From JANOYC01 sp031428675 (GTDB lineage Bacteria > Actinomycetota > Actinomycetes > Actinomycetales > Microbacteriaceae), in contig JANOYC010000132.1 in assembly GCA_031428675.1 (NCBI GenBank), positions 1 through 46,034 on the forward strand: a stretch of 46,034 nt of DNA, in the 5' to 3' direction. Each line of letters starts with the position of its first letter. The first letter of the stretch is position 1. The notes under the pieces were generated by a model. The model saw only the letters and a program-made list of their open reading frames with translations. It had not been told where the DNA came from and made no database searches. The position numbers and the translations under genes were made by a program. Positions 27,668-35,393 of the stretch are shown piece by piece.

Positions 27668-28378
27668 ATGAGCACCACTCGCACCGTTCTGGTCACCGGC
27701 GGAAACCGTGGAATCGGATTCGCCATCGCTGAAGAATTCATCGCGGCCGGGCACCGCGTCGCGGTAACAGCGAGGTCAGGCGAGGGGCCCGCCGGCTCGA
27801 TGACCGTGCGCGCTGACGTGACTGATGCGGCATCTATCGACGCCGCCTTCTCAGCCATCGAGGCCGAGCTCGGCGCGGTCGAGGTTCTCGTCGCGAACGC
27901 GGGTATCACCCGTGACATGCTCCTGATGCGCATGTCGGACGACGATTTCACCTCGGTCATCGACACGAACCTCAACGGCGCATTCCGGGTGGTCAAGCGG
28001 GCCTCGAAAGCAATGCTCAAGGCTCGGTTCGGGCGAATCATTCTGGTGTCAAGCGTGGTTGGACTGCTCGGCTCAGCGGGACAGGTCAATTACTCCGCGT
28101 CGAAAAGTGGCTTGGTTGGTCTCGCGCGCTCTGTAACCCGAGAGCTGGGAGCACGCGGAATTACGGCGAACGTCGTCGCACCCGGCTTCATCGAGACGGA
28201 CATGACTGCAGAGTTGCCGGAGGCGCAGCAAGCCGAGTACAAGAAGAACATTCCAGCAGGCCGCTTCGCGTCGGCGTCGGAAGTGGCGAAAGTCATCAGT
28301 TGGCTGGCGAGTGACGACGCGGCGTACATCTCGGGAGCCGTCATCCCGGTCGATGGCGGCCTCGGAATGGGACACTGA
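27668..28378 (+). CDS. fabG: 3-oxoacyl-ACP reductase (FabG, short-chain dehydrogenase)
   Basis: NADPH-dependent reductase of fatty acid synthesis, 236 residues. The cofactor motif is TGGNRGIGFA and NAGITRD follows. The catalytic Ser lies in ILVSSVVG and the Tyr-x3-Lys pair in NYSASKSGL. The C-terminal PVDGGLGMGH is typical of FabG. The ATG at 27668 is preferred to a GTG two codons upstream because the resulting N-terminus matches the family. There is no clear ribosome binding site, but a -10 sits just upstream. It stands alone, unlike the fabG1-inhA pair of mycobacteria. Confidence 0.92.
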   Translation: MSTTRTVLVTGGNRGIGFAIAEEFIAAGHRVAVTARSGEGPAGSMTVRADVTDAASIDAAFSAIEAELGAVEVLVANAGITRDMLLMRMSDDDFTSVIDTNLNGAFRVVKRASKAMLKARFGRIILVSSVVGLLGSAGQVNYSASKSGLVGLARSVTRELGARGITANVVAPGFIETDMTAELPEAQQAEYKKNIPAGRFASASEVAKVISWLASDDAAYISGAVIPVDGGLGMGH

Positions 28379-28416
28379 CAACGTTTGTCAGCCGCCTTCG
28401 CCGAGTAGCGACGACA

Positions 28417-29055
28417 TCAGCCGCGGAGGCCGAGGAGCGGCAGAACGAGCGATAGATCGCGCGTGTCGATGATGACGTCTGCCGCATCGCGAACAGGCGC
28501 CTTCGCGTCGAATCCCACGGATAGCCCACTGATCGCCATCATTGCGAGATCGTTGGCGCCGTCGCCCACGGCGATCGTGCGGGACAGCGGAACGTCGCAG
28601 TCCGCCGCCCACTCGGCGAGTGCCATCGCTTTCGCTTGCGCGTCGATCACTGGGCCGGTGACCCGGCCGGTGAGGGCTCCATCCACGACTTCCAGCCGAT
28701 TGGCTCTGCGGTAGTCAAGTCCGAGCCGATCGGCGATGGGATCGACGATCTCGTGGAACCCTCCGGAGACCACTCCGACTCGACCGTCGGCCGCCTGAAC
28801 CGTGCGGATCAACTCCTGAACCCCTGCGGTCACCTCGACACGCTCCCCAGCCGTGGCAAAAACGGTCGCGGGAAGGCCCGCGAGCGTCGCCACGCGCGAG
28901 CGCAGGCTCTGCTCGAAGTCGAGTTCACCGTTCATCGCTCGCGTCGTGATCTCCGCGACTTGGGCGAGTGAGCCCGCCTCGGCGGCGAGCAACTCGATGA
29001 CCTCGTTCTCAATCAGCGTCGAGTCGACATCGAGAACCACCAGAAAGCGAGCCAT
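28417..29055 (-). CDS. serB: phosphoserine phosphatase
   Basis: HAD-superfamily enzyme performing the last step of serine synthesis. The protein is 212 residues and lacks the N-terminal ACT domains seen in some actinobacterial SerB proteins. The nucleophile motif is DVDSTLIENE near the N-terminus. Motif II is VVSGGFHEI and motif III/IV is AVGDGANDLAMM. The ATG has AAAGG about 8 bases upstream. It lies 37 bases after glgC on the same strand and may share its transcript. Confidence 0.95.
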   Translation of the reverse strand: MARFLVVLDVDSTLIENEVIELLAAEAGSLAQVAEITTRAMNGELDFEQSLRSRVATLAGLPATVFATAGERVEVTAGVQELIRTVQAADGRVGVVSGGFHEIVDPIADRLGLDYRRANRLEVVDGALTGRVTGPVIDAQAKAMALAEWAADCDVPLSRTIAVGDGANDLAMMAISGLSVGFDAKAPVRDAADVIIDTRDLSLVLPLLGLRG

Positions 29056-29092
29056 AGTGAGGGGCCTTTCTGGCGACTATCGAAACGGAGGA

Positions 29093-30331
29093 CTACTGGA
29101 CGCGCACTCCCTTGCCGACGACGGTGATGCCGGTCTCGGTCACGGTGAAGCCGCGTGCCCGGTCGGCGTTGTGATCGACACCGACGGTCGCGCCGGCTTC
29201 CACAACGACGTCCTTGTCAAGAATAGCCCGGCGAATGACAGCGTTTGGCATGATGCGGGCGCGTTCGAACACAACGGCGTCAACCACCATCGCGCCGGAC
29301 TCAACCGTCGTCCATGGCCCGAGGACGCTGCGTTCGATGTGGGCACCGGACACGAGCGAACCGAGCGACACGATCGAGTCGATCGTGGTTCCGAGGTAGC
29401 CGCGGGAATCACGCACGAACTTCGCCGGCGGCGAATTCAATTGCTGGCTGAAGATCGGCCACTCGCGGTTATACAAGTTGAAGATCGGCAACGCCGAAAT
29501 GAGGTCTTGGTGCGCGTCGAAGAACGACTCGATGGTACCGACGTCGCGCCAGTAGAACTTGTCGCGGTCGCTCGAGCCGGGAACGTCGTTGCGGTTCAAG
29601 TCGTACACGCCCGCGTCACCCATGCCCACGAAGTCGGGAATGATGTCGCCACCCATGTCGTGCTTGGAATCGGTCTTTTCCCCGTCACGGATGACTGCGT
29701 CGATGAGCTTGTCGGCATCAAAAACGTAGTTGCCCATTGACGCGAGCACTTCACCGGGCGAGTCCGGCAACCCGACCGGGTTCGTCGGCTTCTCCAAGAA
29801 CTCGGAGATCTTCGTGGGGTCGGACTTGTCGACGTCGATGACGCCGAACTGGTCAGCGAGCGAGATCGGCTGGCGGATGGCAGCGACAGTCGCTCCCATG
29901 CCGGATGCGATATGCGCGTCAATCATCTGGCTGAAGTCCATGCGGTAAACGTGATCCGCCCCGACCACGACGACGATGTCGGGCTTTTCGTCTCGAAGGA
30001 GGTTGAGGCTTTGCAGAATTGCGTCGGCGGAACCACTGAACCACCGTTTGCCCAGTCGCTGCTGCGCTGGCACCGACGCAACGTAGGCGTCAAGGATGCC
30101 GGACAGCCGCCAGGTCTGCGACACGTGTCGGTCGAGGCTGTGCGACTTGTACTGCGTGAGCACAACGATCTTGTGGAGCCCCGAATTGATCAGATTGCTC
30201 AGAGCAAAATCGATCAATCGATAACCGCCAGCGAACGGAACGGCCGGTTTTGCGCGGTCCGCGGTCAATGGCATGAGCCGCTTGCCCTCTCCACCAGCGA
30301 GAACAATTCCAAATATCTTCTTCGATGCCAT
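29093..30331 (-). CDS. glgC: glucose-1-phosphate adenylyltransferase
   Basis: Makes ADP-glucose from glucose 1-phosphate and ATP, the committed step for bacterial glycogen. The protein is 412 residues. The nucleotidyltransferase motif is VLAGGEGKRLMPLT, FALSNLINSG follows, the metal-site segment is VGADHVYRMD, and the substrate motif is EFLEKP. The C-terminal left-handed beta-helix starts near residue 300. The ATG is 46 bases from the divergent GlgM-type gene, the same layout as Rv1213/Rv1212c in M. tuberculosis. Confidence 0.97.
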   Translation of the reverse strand: MASKKIFGIVLAGGEGKRLMPLTADRAKPAVPFAGGYRLIDFALSNLINSGLHKIVVLTQYKSHSLDRHVSQTWRLSGILDAYVASVPAQQRLGKRWFSGSADAILQSLNLLRDEKPDIVVVVGADHVYRMDFSQMIDAHIASGMGATVAAIRQPISLADQFGVIDVDKSDPTKISEFLEKPTNPVGLPDSPGEVLASMGNYVFDADKLIDAVIRDGEKTDSKHDMGGDIIPDFVGMGDAGVYDLNRNDVPGSSDRDKFYWRDVGTIESFFDAHQDLISALPIFNLYNREWPIFSQQLNSPPAKFVRDSRGYLGTTIDSIVSLGSLVSGAHIERSVLGPWTTVESGAMVVDAVVFERARIMPNAVIRRAILDKDVVVEAGATVGVDHNADRARGFTVTETGITVVGKGVRVQ

Positions 30332-30377
30332 GGCTACACAGTAGGCGACACAGCAAGGCTGTACTAGCGTTCGTACC
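30332..30377. promoter_or_regulatory. 46-base divergent promoter of glgC and glgM
   Basis: On the minus strand TACTGT (30338-30343) lies exactly 6 bases before the glgC ATG. On the plus strand TAGCGT (30365-30370) lies 7 bases before the glgM GTG. Both predict leaderless mRNAs. The -35 region expected for glgM overlaps the glgC -10, so polymerase could occupy only one promoter at a time. Confidence 0.5.
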
Positions 30378-31559
30378 GTGCGAGTTGATCTGATAAGCCG
30401 TGAATATCCACCGGAGGTATACGGAGGGGCCGGCGTGCATGTCGCCGAGCTCGTTCGGGCGCTCCGAACCGACCTCGACGTTGCCGTGCGCTGCTTCGGC
30501 TTACCCAGGGAAGAAGAGGGAACCTTTTCCTACCTCGTCCCGGGGGAGCTAGTCAGCGCGAATCCGTCGCTGGCGACGCTCGGCGTCGATCTGCAGATTG
30601 CGCAGGATGTGGCCGGAGCAGATGTGGTGCACTCCCACACCTGGTACGCGAACGGGGCGGGTCACCTCGCTTCGCTCCTGCATGGCATCCCTCACGTTGT
30701 CACAGCGCACAGCCTCGAGCCGCTCCGCCCGTGGAAGTCGGAACAGCTCGGGGGCGGGTATCGCATCTCCAGTTGGATCGAGAAGACCGCGTTCGAAGGC
30801 GCCGCGCGCATCATCGCGGTGAGCCATGGCATGCGCCGCGACATTCTGAAGTCCTACCCGGCTCTAGATGAAGACAAGGTCGTCGTCGTGCACAACGGCA
30901 TCGACTTGGGGCGTTGGCACGCCGTCGAAGACAACGATTTGCTGCGTTCCCTCGGGATCGACCCCGATCGTCCGTCGGTGGTCTTCGTCGGACGAATCAC
31001 GCGCCAGAAGGGGCTGCCCTACCTCCTGCGTGCTGCCGCGCTGCTTCCGCCCGAGGTTCAGTTGATCCTCTGCGCCGGCGCGCCCGATACCCCGGAGATT
31101 CTCGCGGAGGTGCAGGCCGGTGTCGCTCAATTGCAGACCGAGCGTTCGGGCGTTGTCTGGATCGACCAGATGCTCAGCCAGCACGACCTGTCGGCCGTGC
31201 TCACGCAAGCGACGACGTTTGTGTGCCCGTCGGTGTATGAGCCGCTCGGCATTGTGAACCTCGAGGCGATGGCGTGTGGAGCTCCGGTGGTCGGCACGGC
31301 CACTGGCGGAATCCCCGAGGTCATCGACGACGGCGTCACCGGCCGACTGGTGCCCATCGAGCAGATGGATGACGGCACCGGCACGCCGATCGATCCCGAC
31401 AAGTTCGTGGCCGATCTCGCCGCGACGCTCCTGGAAGTCGTGAGCGACCCCGAGCGTGCGAAGGCAATGGGGGAGGCGGGCCGCCAGCGCGCAGAGCGCG
31501 AGTTCAGCTGGGGGAGCATCGCCGAACGCACCAAGGAGATCTACGAGAGCCTCGTCTAG
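30378..31559 (+). CDS. glgM: GT4 glycogen/maltose-1-phosphate synthase (GlgA/GlgM type)
   Basis: A 393-residue GT-B glycosyltransferase of the actinobacterial GlgA type. The N-domain contains SREYPPEVYGGAGVHV. The donor domain contains VGRITRQKG and the Glu motif SVYEPLGIVNLEAMACG. The mycobacterial homologue Rv1212c uses ADP-glucose and glucose 1-phosphate to make maltose 1-phosphate for the GlgE pathway. That function is likely but not proven here. The start is GTG at 30378, with no ribosome binding site and a -10 directly upstream. The gene is divergent from glgC, which supplies its ADP-glucose. It may be called glgA in other annotations. Confidence 0.92.
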   Translation: MRVDLISREYPPEVYGGAGVHVAELVRALRTDLDVAVRCFGLPREEEGTFSYLVPGELVSANPSLATLGVDLQIAQDVAGADVVHSHTWYANGAGHLASLLHGIPHVVTAHSLEPLRPWKSEQLGGGYRISSWIEKTAFEGAARIIAVSHGMRRDILKSYPALDEDKVVVVHNGIDLGRWHAVEDNDLLRSLGIDPDRPSVVFVGRITRQKGLPYLLRAAALLPPEVQLILCAGAPDTPEILAEVQAGVAQLQTERSGVVWIDQMLSQHDLSAVLTQATTFVCPSVYEPLGIVNLEAMACGAPVVGTATGGIPEVIDDGVTGRLVPIEQMDDGTGTPIDPDKFVADLAATLLEVVSDPERAKAMGEAGRQRAEREFSWGSIAERTKEIYESLV

Positions 31560-31564
31560 CGTGT

Positions 31565-31588
31565 GGTGGGAGGCCGGAGCCTCCCACC
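31565..31588 (+). terminator. hairpin after glgM
   Basis: A perfect 10-bp G+C-rich stem (arms 31565-31574 and 31579-31588) with a 4-base CGGA loop starts 5 bases after the glgM stop. There is no T tract, so it is a T-less terminator or an mRNA-stabilising hairpin. Confidence 0.6.
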
Positions 31589-31608
31589 TCCCATAGTCTT
31601 GGAGCATC

Positions 31609-32391
31609 ATGGCCAGCGTTTTAGAACTTTCCGACGTGTCCGTCGTTCGCGACGGCAACCGCATCCTCGATTCCGTGTCCTGGTCGGTCACCAGCGACGA
31701 TCGGTGGGTGATTCTCGGGCCGAATGGCGCGGGAAAGACCACGTTGCTTCAGATCGCGGCTGCACTGATCCACCCCTCGAGCGGCACGACATCGATCCTG
31801 GACGAGACTCTGGGTTCTGTCGACGTCTTCGAACTCCGACCGCGGATCGGATTCGCGTCGTCGGCGATGGCTCGTCGACTTCCGTCCGACGAACGTGTGC
31901 TCGATGTCGTCATGACGGCTGCCTATTCGGTGACCGGTCGTTGGAACGAGAGTTATGACGAACTTGACGAGCGTCGCGCGATGCGAGTGCTCGATGAATG
32001 GAAGCTCGGCGCACTCGCCGAACGCCACTTCGGCAGCCTGAGCGATGGCGAACAGAAGCGCGTGCAGATCGCCCGGTCGGTCATGACCGACCCTGAACTG
32101 CTTCTTCTGGATGAGCCAGCGGCGAGTCTCGACCTCGGCGCGCGCGAAGAACTCGTGCAGTTGCTTGGCGGTTATGCGAGTTCGCCGTCAGCGCCAGGCA
32201 TCGTGATGGTCACTCACCACGTGGAGGAGATCCCCGCCGGATTCACCCACGCCCTGCTGCTCGCTGACGGTCGGGTCAGCGCTCAAGGACCGCTGACTGA
32301 GGTGATCACCGCCGAGCACCTCGGCGCGACTTTCGGCGTCGACCTGATCGTCACCGAAGACGGCGGCCGTTATTCCGCCCGAGCGGCGTAG
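31609..32391 (+). CDS. stand-alone ABC transporter ATP-binding protein
   Basis: A 260-residue single ABC ATPase with Walker A GPNGAGKTT, signature LSDGEQKRVQIA (the usual Gly-Gly is Asp-Gly here) and Walker B LLLLDEPAASLD. The H-loop lies in MVTHHVEEI. It resembles the YlmA/ModF-like group, with the ending LDLGAREELV. No permease or binding protein gene is adjacent, so its partner and substrate are unknown. The ATG has GGAG four bases upstream and TAGTCT (31594-31599) nine bases upstream. The gene probably stands alone after the glgM hairpin. Confidence 0.9.
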   Translation: MASVLELSDVSVVRDGNRILDSVSWSVTSDDRWVILGPNGAGKTTLLQIAAALIHPSSGTTSILDETLGSVDVFELRPRIGFASSAMARRLPSDERVLDVVMTAAYSVTGRWNESYDELDERRAMRVLDEWKLGALAERHFGSLSDGEQKRVQIARSVMTDPELLLLDEPAASLDLGAREELVQLLGGYASSPSAPGIVMVTHHVEEIPAGFTHALLLADGRVSAQGPLTEVITAEHLGATFGVDLIVTEDGGRYSARAA

Positions 32392-32486
32392 CCCAGTCGA
32401 ATCCGCCGGACCTATCTGGTAACGTAGCTAGCTGGCTCACGGGCCCACAATCTTCTTTCCCTGTCTCAAACCATCGAGGAAACGCC

Positions 32487-32735
32487 ATGAAGTCTGACAT
32501 TCACCCCAAGTACGAAGCCGTTGTCTTCCGCGACCTCGCGTCCGGTGCGACGTTCCTCACCCGCTCGACGGTGGGCAGCGCGAAGACAATCGAGCTCGAT
32601 GGCGAGACCTACCCGGTGATCGATGTCGAAATCTCGTCGGAGTCGCACCCGTTCTATACCGGCAAGCAGCGCATCATGGACTCGGCCGGCCGCGTCGAGA
32701 AGTTCAACTCGCGCTACAAGGGTTTCGGCCAGTAA
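32487..32735 (+). CDS. rpmE2: 50S ribosomal protein L31 type B
   Basis: An 82-residue L31 of the type B (zinc-free) form. It begins MKSDIHPKYEAVVF and has no cysteine at all, so it cannot hold the zinc ribbon of the type A form. The C-terminal HPFYTGKQ segment is conserved in both forms. The ATG has GAGGA 6 bases upstream. Type B copies are often zinc-repressed paralogues, but no Zur-like palindrome is evident in the 95-base upstream gap, so constitutive use is possible. A strong terminator follows. Confidence 0.96.
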   Translation: MKSDIHPKYEAVVFRDLASGATFLTRSTVGSAKTIELDGETYPVIDVEISSESHPFYTGKQRIMDSAGRVEKFNSRYKGFGQ

Positions 32736-32773
32736 TCCCCGTTTTTTCTCAACGGGTCTAGGCCTGTTGCACC

Positions 32774-32809
32774 ACGATGGGCGCTCGGCTTCGGCCGGGC
32801 GCCCATCGT
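32774..32809. terminator. hairpin between rpmE2 and exonuclease gene
   Basis: A 16-bp stem with one T-G wobble (arms 32774-32789 and 32794-32809) closed by a stable C(TTCG)G tetraloop. It is followed by a short T-rich stretch (TTGTTG). It lies between convergent genes and could serve both, although the T tract is weak. Confidence 0.85.
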
Positions 32810-32832
32810 TGTTGCATCAGTGGTGATGGCTT

Positions 32833-33516
32833 TCACCGCACGGGCCACGACCCGGAGGTCGTGAATGCCGGGTCTTTCGTGCGGCGCATGTAGTCCTGGA
32901 AGCTCGCTGCCTGGTCGGCGCACCAACCGATCTGGCGGTGGTGCAATTCGCGAACGTCGATAGCGAGCTCGCCCTCGTGTCGGCGCGCGAGTGCCTGCGC
33001 CACCCGGCCGGCTGCAATGGCATCGGAACCGGCGTCGTGGGCGTCGGTCAAATCGACGCCGTAGAAGCGTGCTGTCGCCTCGAGCGTGCGCTTGCCGCGG
33101 CGATAGCGATCGACGACCTTGTCGAGAACGAGCGGATCGATGATCGGAGCGGGCGTGTCGAGAGGCGGAATGCCGTACCGGCGCGCTTCTCGATTGAGCA
33201 GGGTGAAGTCGTAGGGAGCGTTGTAGGCAGTGACGGCAAGCCCCTGAGCGAAGATCGCTCGGAGCGAATCGACGATCTCACGAACGACATCGGCGGCCGG
33301 GCGACCTTCTGCACGCGCTCGTTCAGTGGTGATGCCGTGCACAGCGCTGGCCTGCGGCGGAATCTCAACACCCGGATCGGCCAGCCAATCCCGTCGCTCG
33401 ACGACGACGCCATCGGAGTCGATGACGCCGACGTGAGCCGACACGATGCGGCTGGTCTCAATGTCGACTCCGGTGGTCTCCAAGTCGAACACGCCCAGGG
33501 TGGTGAACCAATTCAT
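32833..33516 (-). CDS. DEDDh 3'-5' exonuclease (DnaQ-like)
   Basis: A 227-residue exonuclease of the DnaQ superfamily. Exo I is VFDLETTGVD, the HGIT segment follows, Exo II is YNAPYDFTLLN and Exo III is HDAGSDAIAA with the catalytic His. The protein is a single domain, not fused to a polymerase or helicase, so a proofreading, repair or RNA-processing role cannot be separated. The ATG at 33514-33516 has TAGGGT exactly 6 bases upstream on the minus strand, which suggests a leaderless mRNA. It lies downstream of treS, 30 bases away. Confidence 0.93.
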   Translation of the reverse strand: MNWFTTLGVFDLETTGVDIETSRIVSAHVGVIDSDGVVVERRDWLADPGVEIPPQASAVHGITTERARAEGRPAADVVREIVDSLRAIFAQGLAVTAYNAPYDFTLLNREARRYGIPPLDTPAPIIDPLVLDKVVDRYRRGKRTLEATARFYGVDLTDAHDAGSDAIAAGRVAQALARRHEGELAIDVRELHHRQIGWCADQAASFQDYMRRTKDPAFTTSGSWPVR

Positions 33517-33528
33517 GGCTCCACCCTA
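33517..33528 (-). promoter_or_regulatory. leaderless-type -10 of the exonuclease gene
   Basis: TAGGGT (minus strand, 33523-33528) ends 6 bases before the ATG. The predicted transcription start would coincide with the A of the start codon. Confidence 0.45.
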
Positions 33529-33546
33529 GAGCGGTGCACCGACAGT

Positions 33547-35280
33547 TCAGGGACGCAAGCCGGAGCGCGGCCCCGTGCGCGTGTCACCGGCGTGAAGCCA
33601 GAAGAAGGATTGCGTGCTCATGGTGAACGTCACCGTTCCTTCCTCGCTGAACGATGGGAACTCGGCCCCACCGAAGAGATCAAACAATGGCGAACCCGCG
33701 AGGTCGGGAGCGGTGATCGTCACCGAAGTGGGGTTGTGGGCGAAGCTGAACAGGCACACGATGCGCTCGGCCGACGCACCGAAATGAGTGCCGGATCCTT
33801 TATATTCACGCACGAACGCGAGAACGGACTCGTTGTCGGTCTCGAGCATCGTGAAGGTGCCGAGCCCGAAGGTCGGGTGTGCCTTGCGCACGTGGATGAC
33901 ATTGCGAATCCAGTGCAGCAACGACCGCGACTGTGCAAGCTGCGATTCGACGTTCACGAGGTTGTAGTTGTAGACGAGAGACTGCACGACGGGTAGATAG
34001 AGCTTGCCCGGGTCGGCCGTGGAGAAACCCGCATTGCGGTCCGGCGTCCACTGCATCGGCGTGCGAGAGGAGTCGCGGTCAGGCAACCAGATGTTGTCAC
34101 CCATACCGATTTCGTCGCCGTAGTACAGGAAGGGGCTTCCGTTGAGAGAGAACAGCAACGCATGCACGAGCTCGAGCTCAGCGCGCGAATTGTCGAGAAG
34201 CGGCGCCAATCGACGGCGAATACCGATGTTCGAACGCATCCGAGGGTCGTACGCGTACCAGCCGTACATCGCCTGCCGGTACTCCTCGCTGACCATTTCC
34301 AAGGTGAGCTCGTCGTGATTGCGCAGAAAAACGCCCCACGCGGCGCTCGATGGAATCTCAGTGATCTCGGTGAGCAGTCGGCGCAACTCGGTCGCCTGCT
34401 GCGAACGCAGCGAGTAGTAGATGCGCGGCATGACCGGAAAGTCGAACGCCATGTGGCACTCCGGCTCTTCGTCGGTTCCGAAGAAAGCGACTACCTCTTG
34501 CGGCCACTGGTTGGCTTCAGCGATCAAGATGCGCCCGGGGTATTCCTCGTCGAGAACTGCGCGGATCTCCTTGATGAAGTCGTGGGTCTCCGGTTCGCCC
34601 TCACCGTTGCCTTCTTCGGATTCGAAGAGGTACGGAATCGCGTCAAGACGGATGCCGTCGACGCCCATGTCGAGCCAGAACCGGATCGTGTCGATCGTCG
34701 CCGCGCGCACCGCGGGGTTCTCGAAGTTCAGATCGGGTTGGTGCGAGAAGAATCGGTGGAAGTAGAACTGGCGCCGAACGGGGTCGAATGCCCAGTTCGA
34801 TTCCTCGGTGTCAACGAAGATGATGCGGATGTTCGGGTACTTTTTGTCGGTATCGCTCCACACGTAGAAGTCACCGTACGGCCCATCCGGATCTTCGCGG
34901 GACTGCTGAAACCACTCGTGCGCGTCGGAGGTGTGGTTGAGCGGGTAGTCGATGACGATGCGCATGTTGCGCTCGTGTGCCTTCGTGACCAGGTCTTTGA
35001 ACTCGTCGAGCGTGCCGAACTCCGGGAGGACTGCCTTGAAGTCGGACACGTCGTATCCACCATCGCGAAGAGGCGAGGCGTAGACCGGGGGAATCCAGAG
35101 CGCGTCGATACCCAGCCACTGCAGGTAGTCGAGCCGGGAAATGAGGCCCGACAGGTCGCCCGCTCCGTCGCCGTTGCTGTCGACGAACGAACGCACCATA
35201 ACCTCGTAGAAGACGGCGCTCTTGTACCAGTGCGGGTCGAGTGCCAGTCCGGGAAGCTGAATCGGTGCGGTAAAACTCAC
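33547..35280 (-). CDS. treS: trehalose synthase (maltose/trehalose isomerase)
   Basis: GH13 enzyme interconverting maltose and trehalose. The protein is 577 residues. It starts with the TreS-typical HWYKSAVFYEVMVRSFVDSN. The catalytic residues are the nucleophile Asp in GIRLDAIPYL, the acid Glu in LIAEANQWP and the transition-state Asp in FLRNHDELTLEM. The GTG (35278-35280) is preferred over a GTG ten codons upstream because AAGGAG lies 6-7 bases before it. No maltokinase domain is fused. TreS links trehalose to the GlgM/GlgE glucan pathway, with GlgM and GlgC nearby. Confidence 0.96.
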   Translation of the reverse strand: MSFTAPIQLPGLALDPHWYKSAVFYEVMVRSFVDSNGDGAGDLSGLISRLDYLQWLGIDALWIPPVYASPLRDGGYDVSDFKAVLPEFGTLDEFKDLVTKAHERNMRIVIDYPLNHTSDAHEWFQQSREDPDGPYGDFYVWSDTDKKYPNIRIIFVDTEESNWAFDPVRRQFYFHRFFSHQPDLNFENPAVRAATIDTIRFWLDMGVDGIRLDAIPYLFESEEGNGEGEPETHDFIKEIRAVLDEEYPGRILIAEANQWPQEVVAFFGTDEEPECHMAFDFPVMPRIYYSLRSQQATELRRLLTEITEIPSSAAWGVFLRNHDELTLEMVSEEYRQAMYGWYAYDPRMRSNIGIRRRLAPLLDNSRAELELVHALLFSLNGSPFLYYGDEIGMGDNIWLPDRDSSRTPMQWTPDRNAGFSTADPGKLYLPVVQSLVYNYNLVNVESQLAQSRSLLHWIRNVIHVRKAHPTFGLGTFTMLETDNESVLAFVREYKGSGTHFGASAERIVCLFSFAHNPTSVTITAPDLAGSPLFDLFGGAEFPSFSEEGTVTFTMSTQSFFWLHAGDTRTGPRSGLRP

Positions 35281-35380
35281 TGCGGCTCCTTCGACGTCGT
35301 GGTCCAGCACCCGTAACGGGCGCGCCAGTTCGATTGTATGGGGAGGGTGTCGGCGAGCGAGCGTCCGCGAGGCGTGCTCG

Positions 35381-35393
35381 TAGTATTGAACCG
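35381..35393 (+). promoter_or_regulatory. leaderless-type -10 of the hydrolase gene
   Basis: TAGTAT (35381-35386) ends 7 bases before the ATG at 35394. No ribosome binding site is present. It lies in the 113-base divergent gap to treS. Confidence 0.45.

Noticed and set aside
27340..28089. Extension of DUF3099 to 249 codons
   Set aside because: The added N-terminal part is antisense to fabG and unlike DUF3099; the ATG at 27616-27618 gives the family-length protein.
34162..35316. Long open frame (384 codons) opposite treS
   Set aside because: Low-complexity Val/Arg/Glu-rich translation typical of antisense frames; treS is unambiguous.
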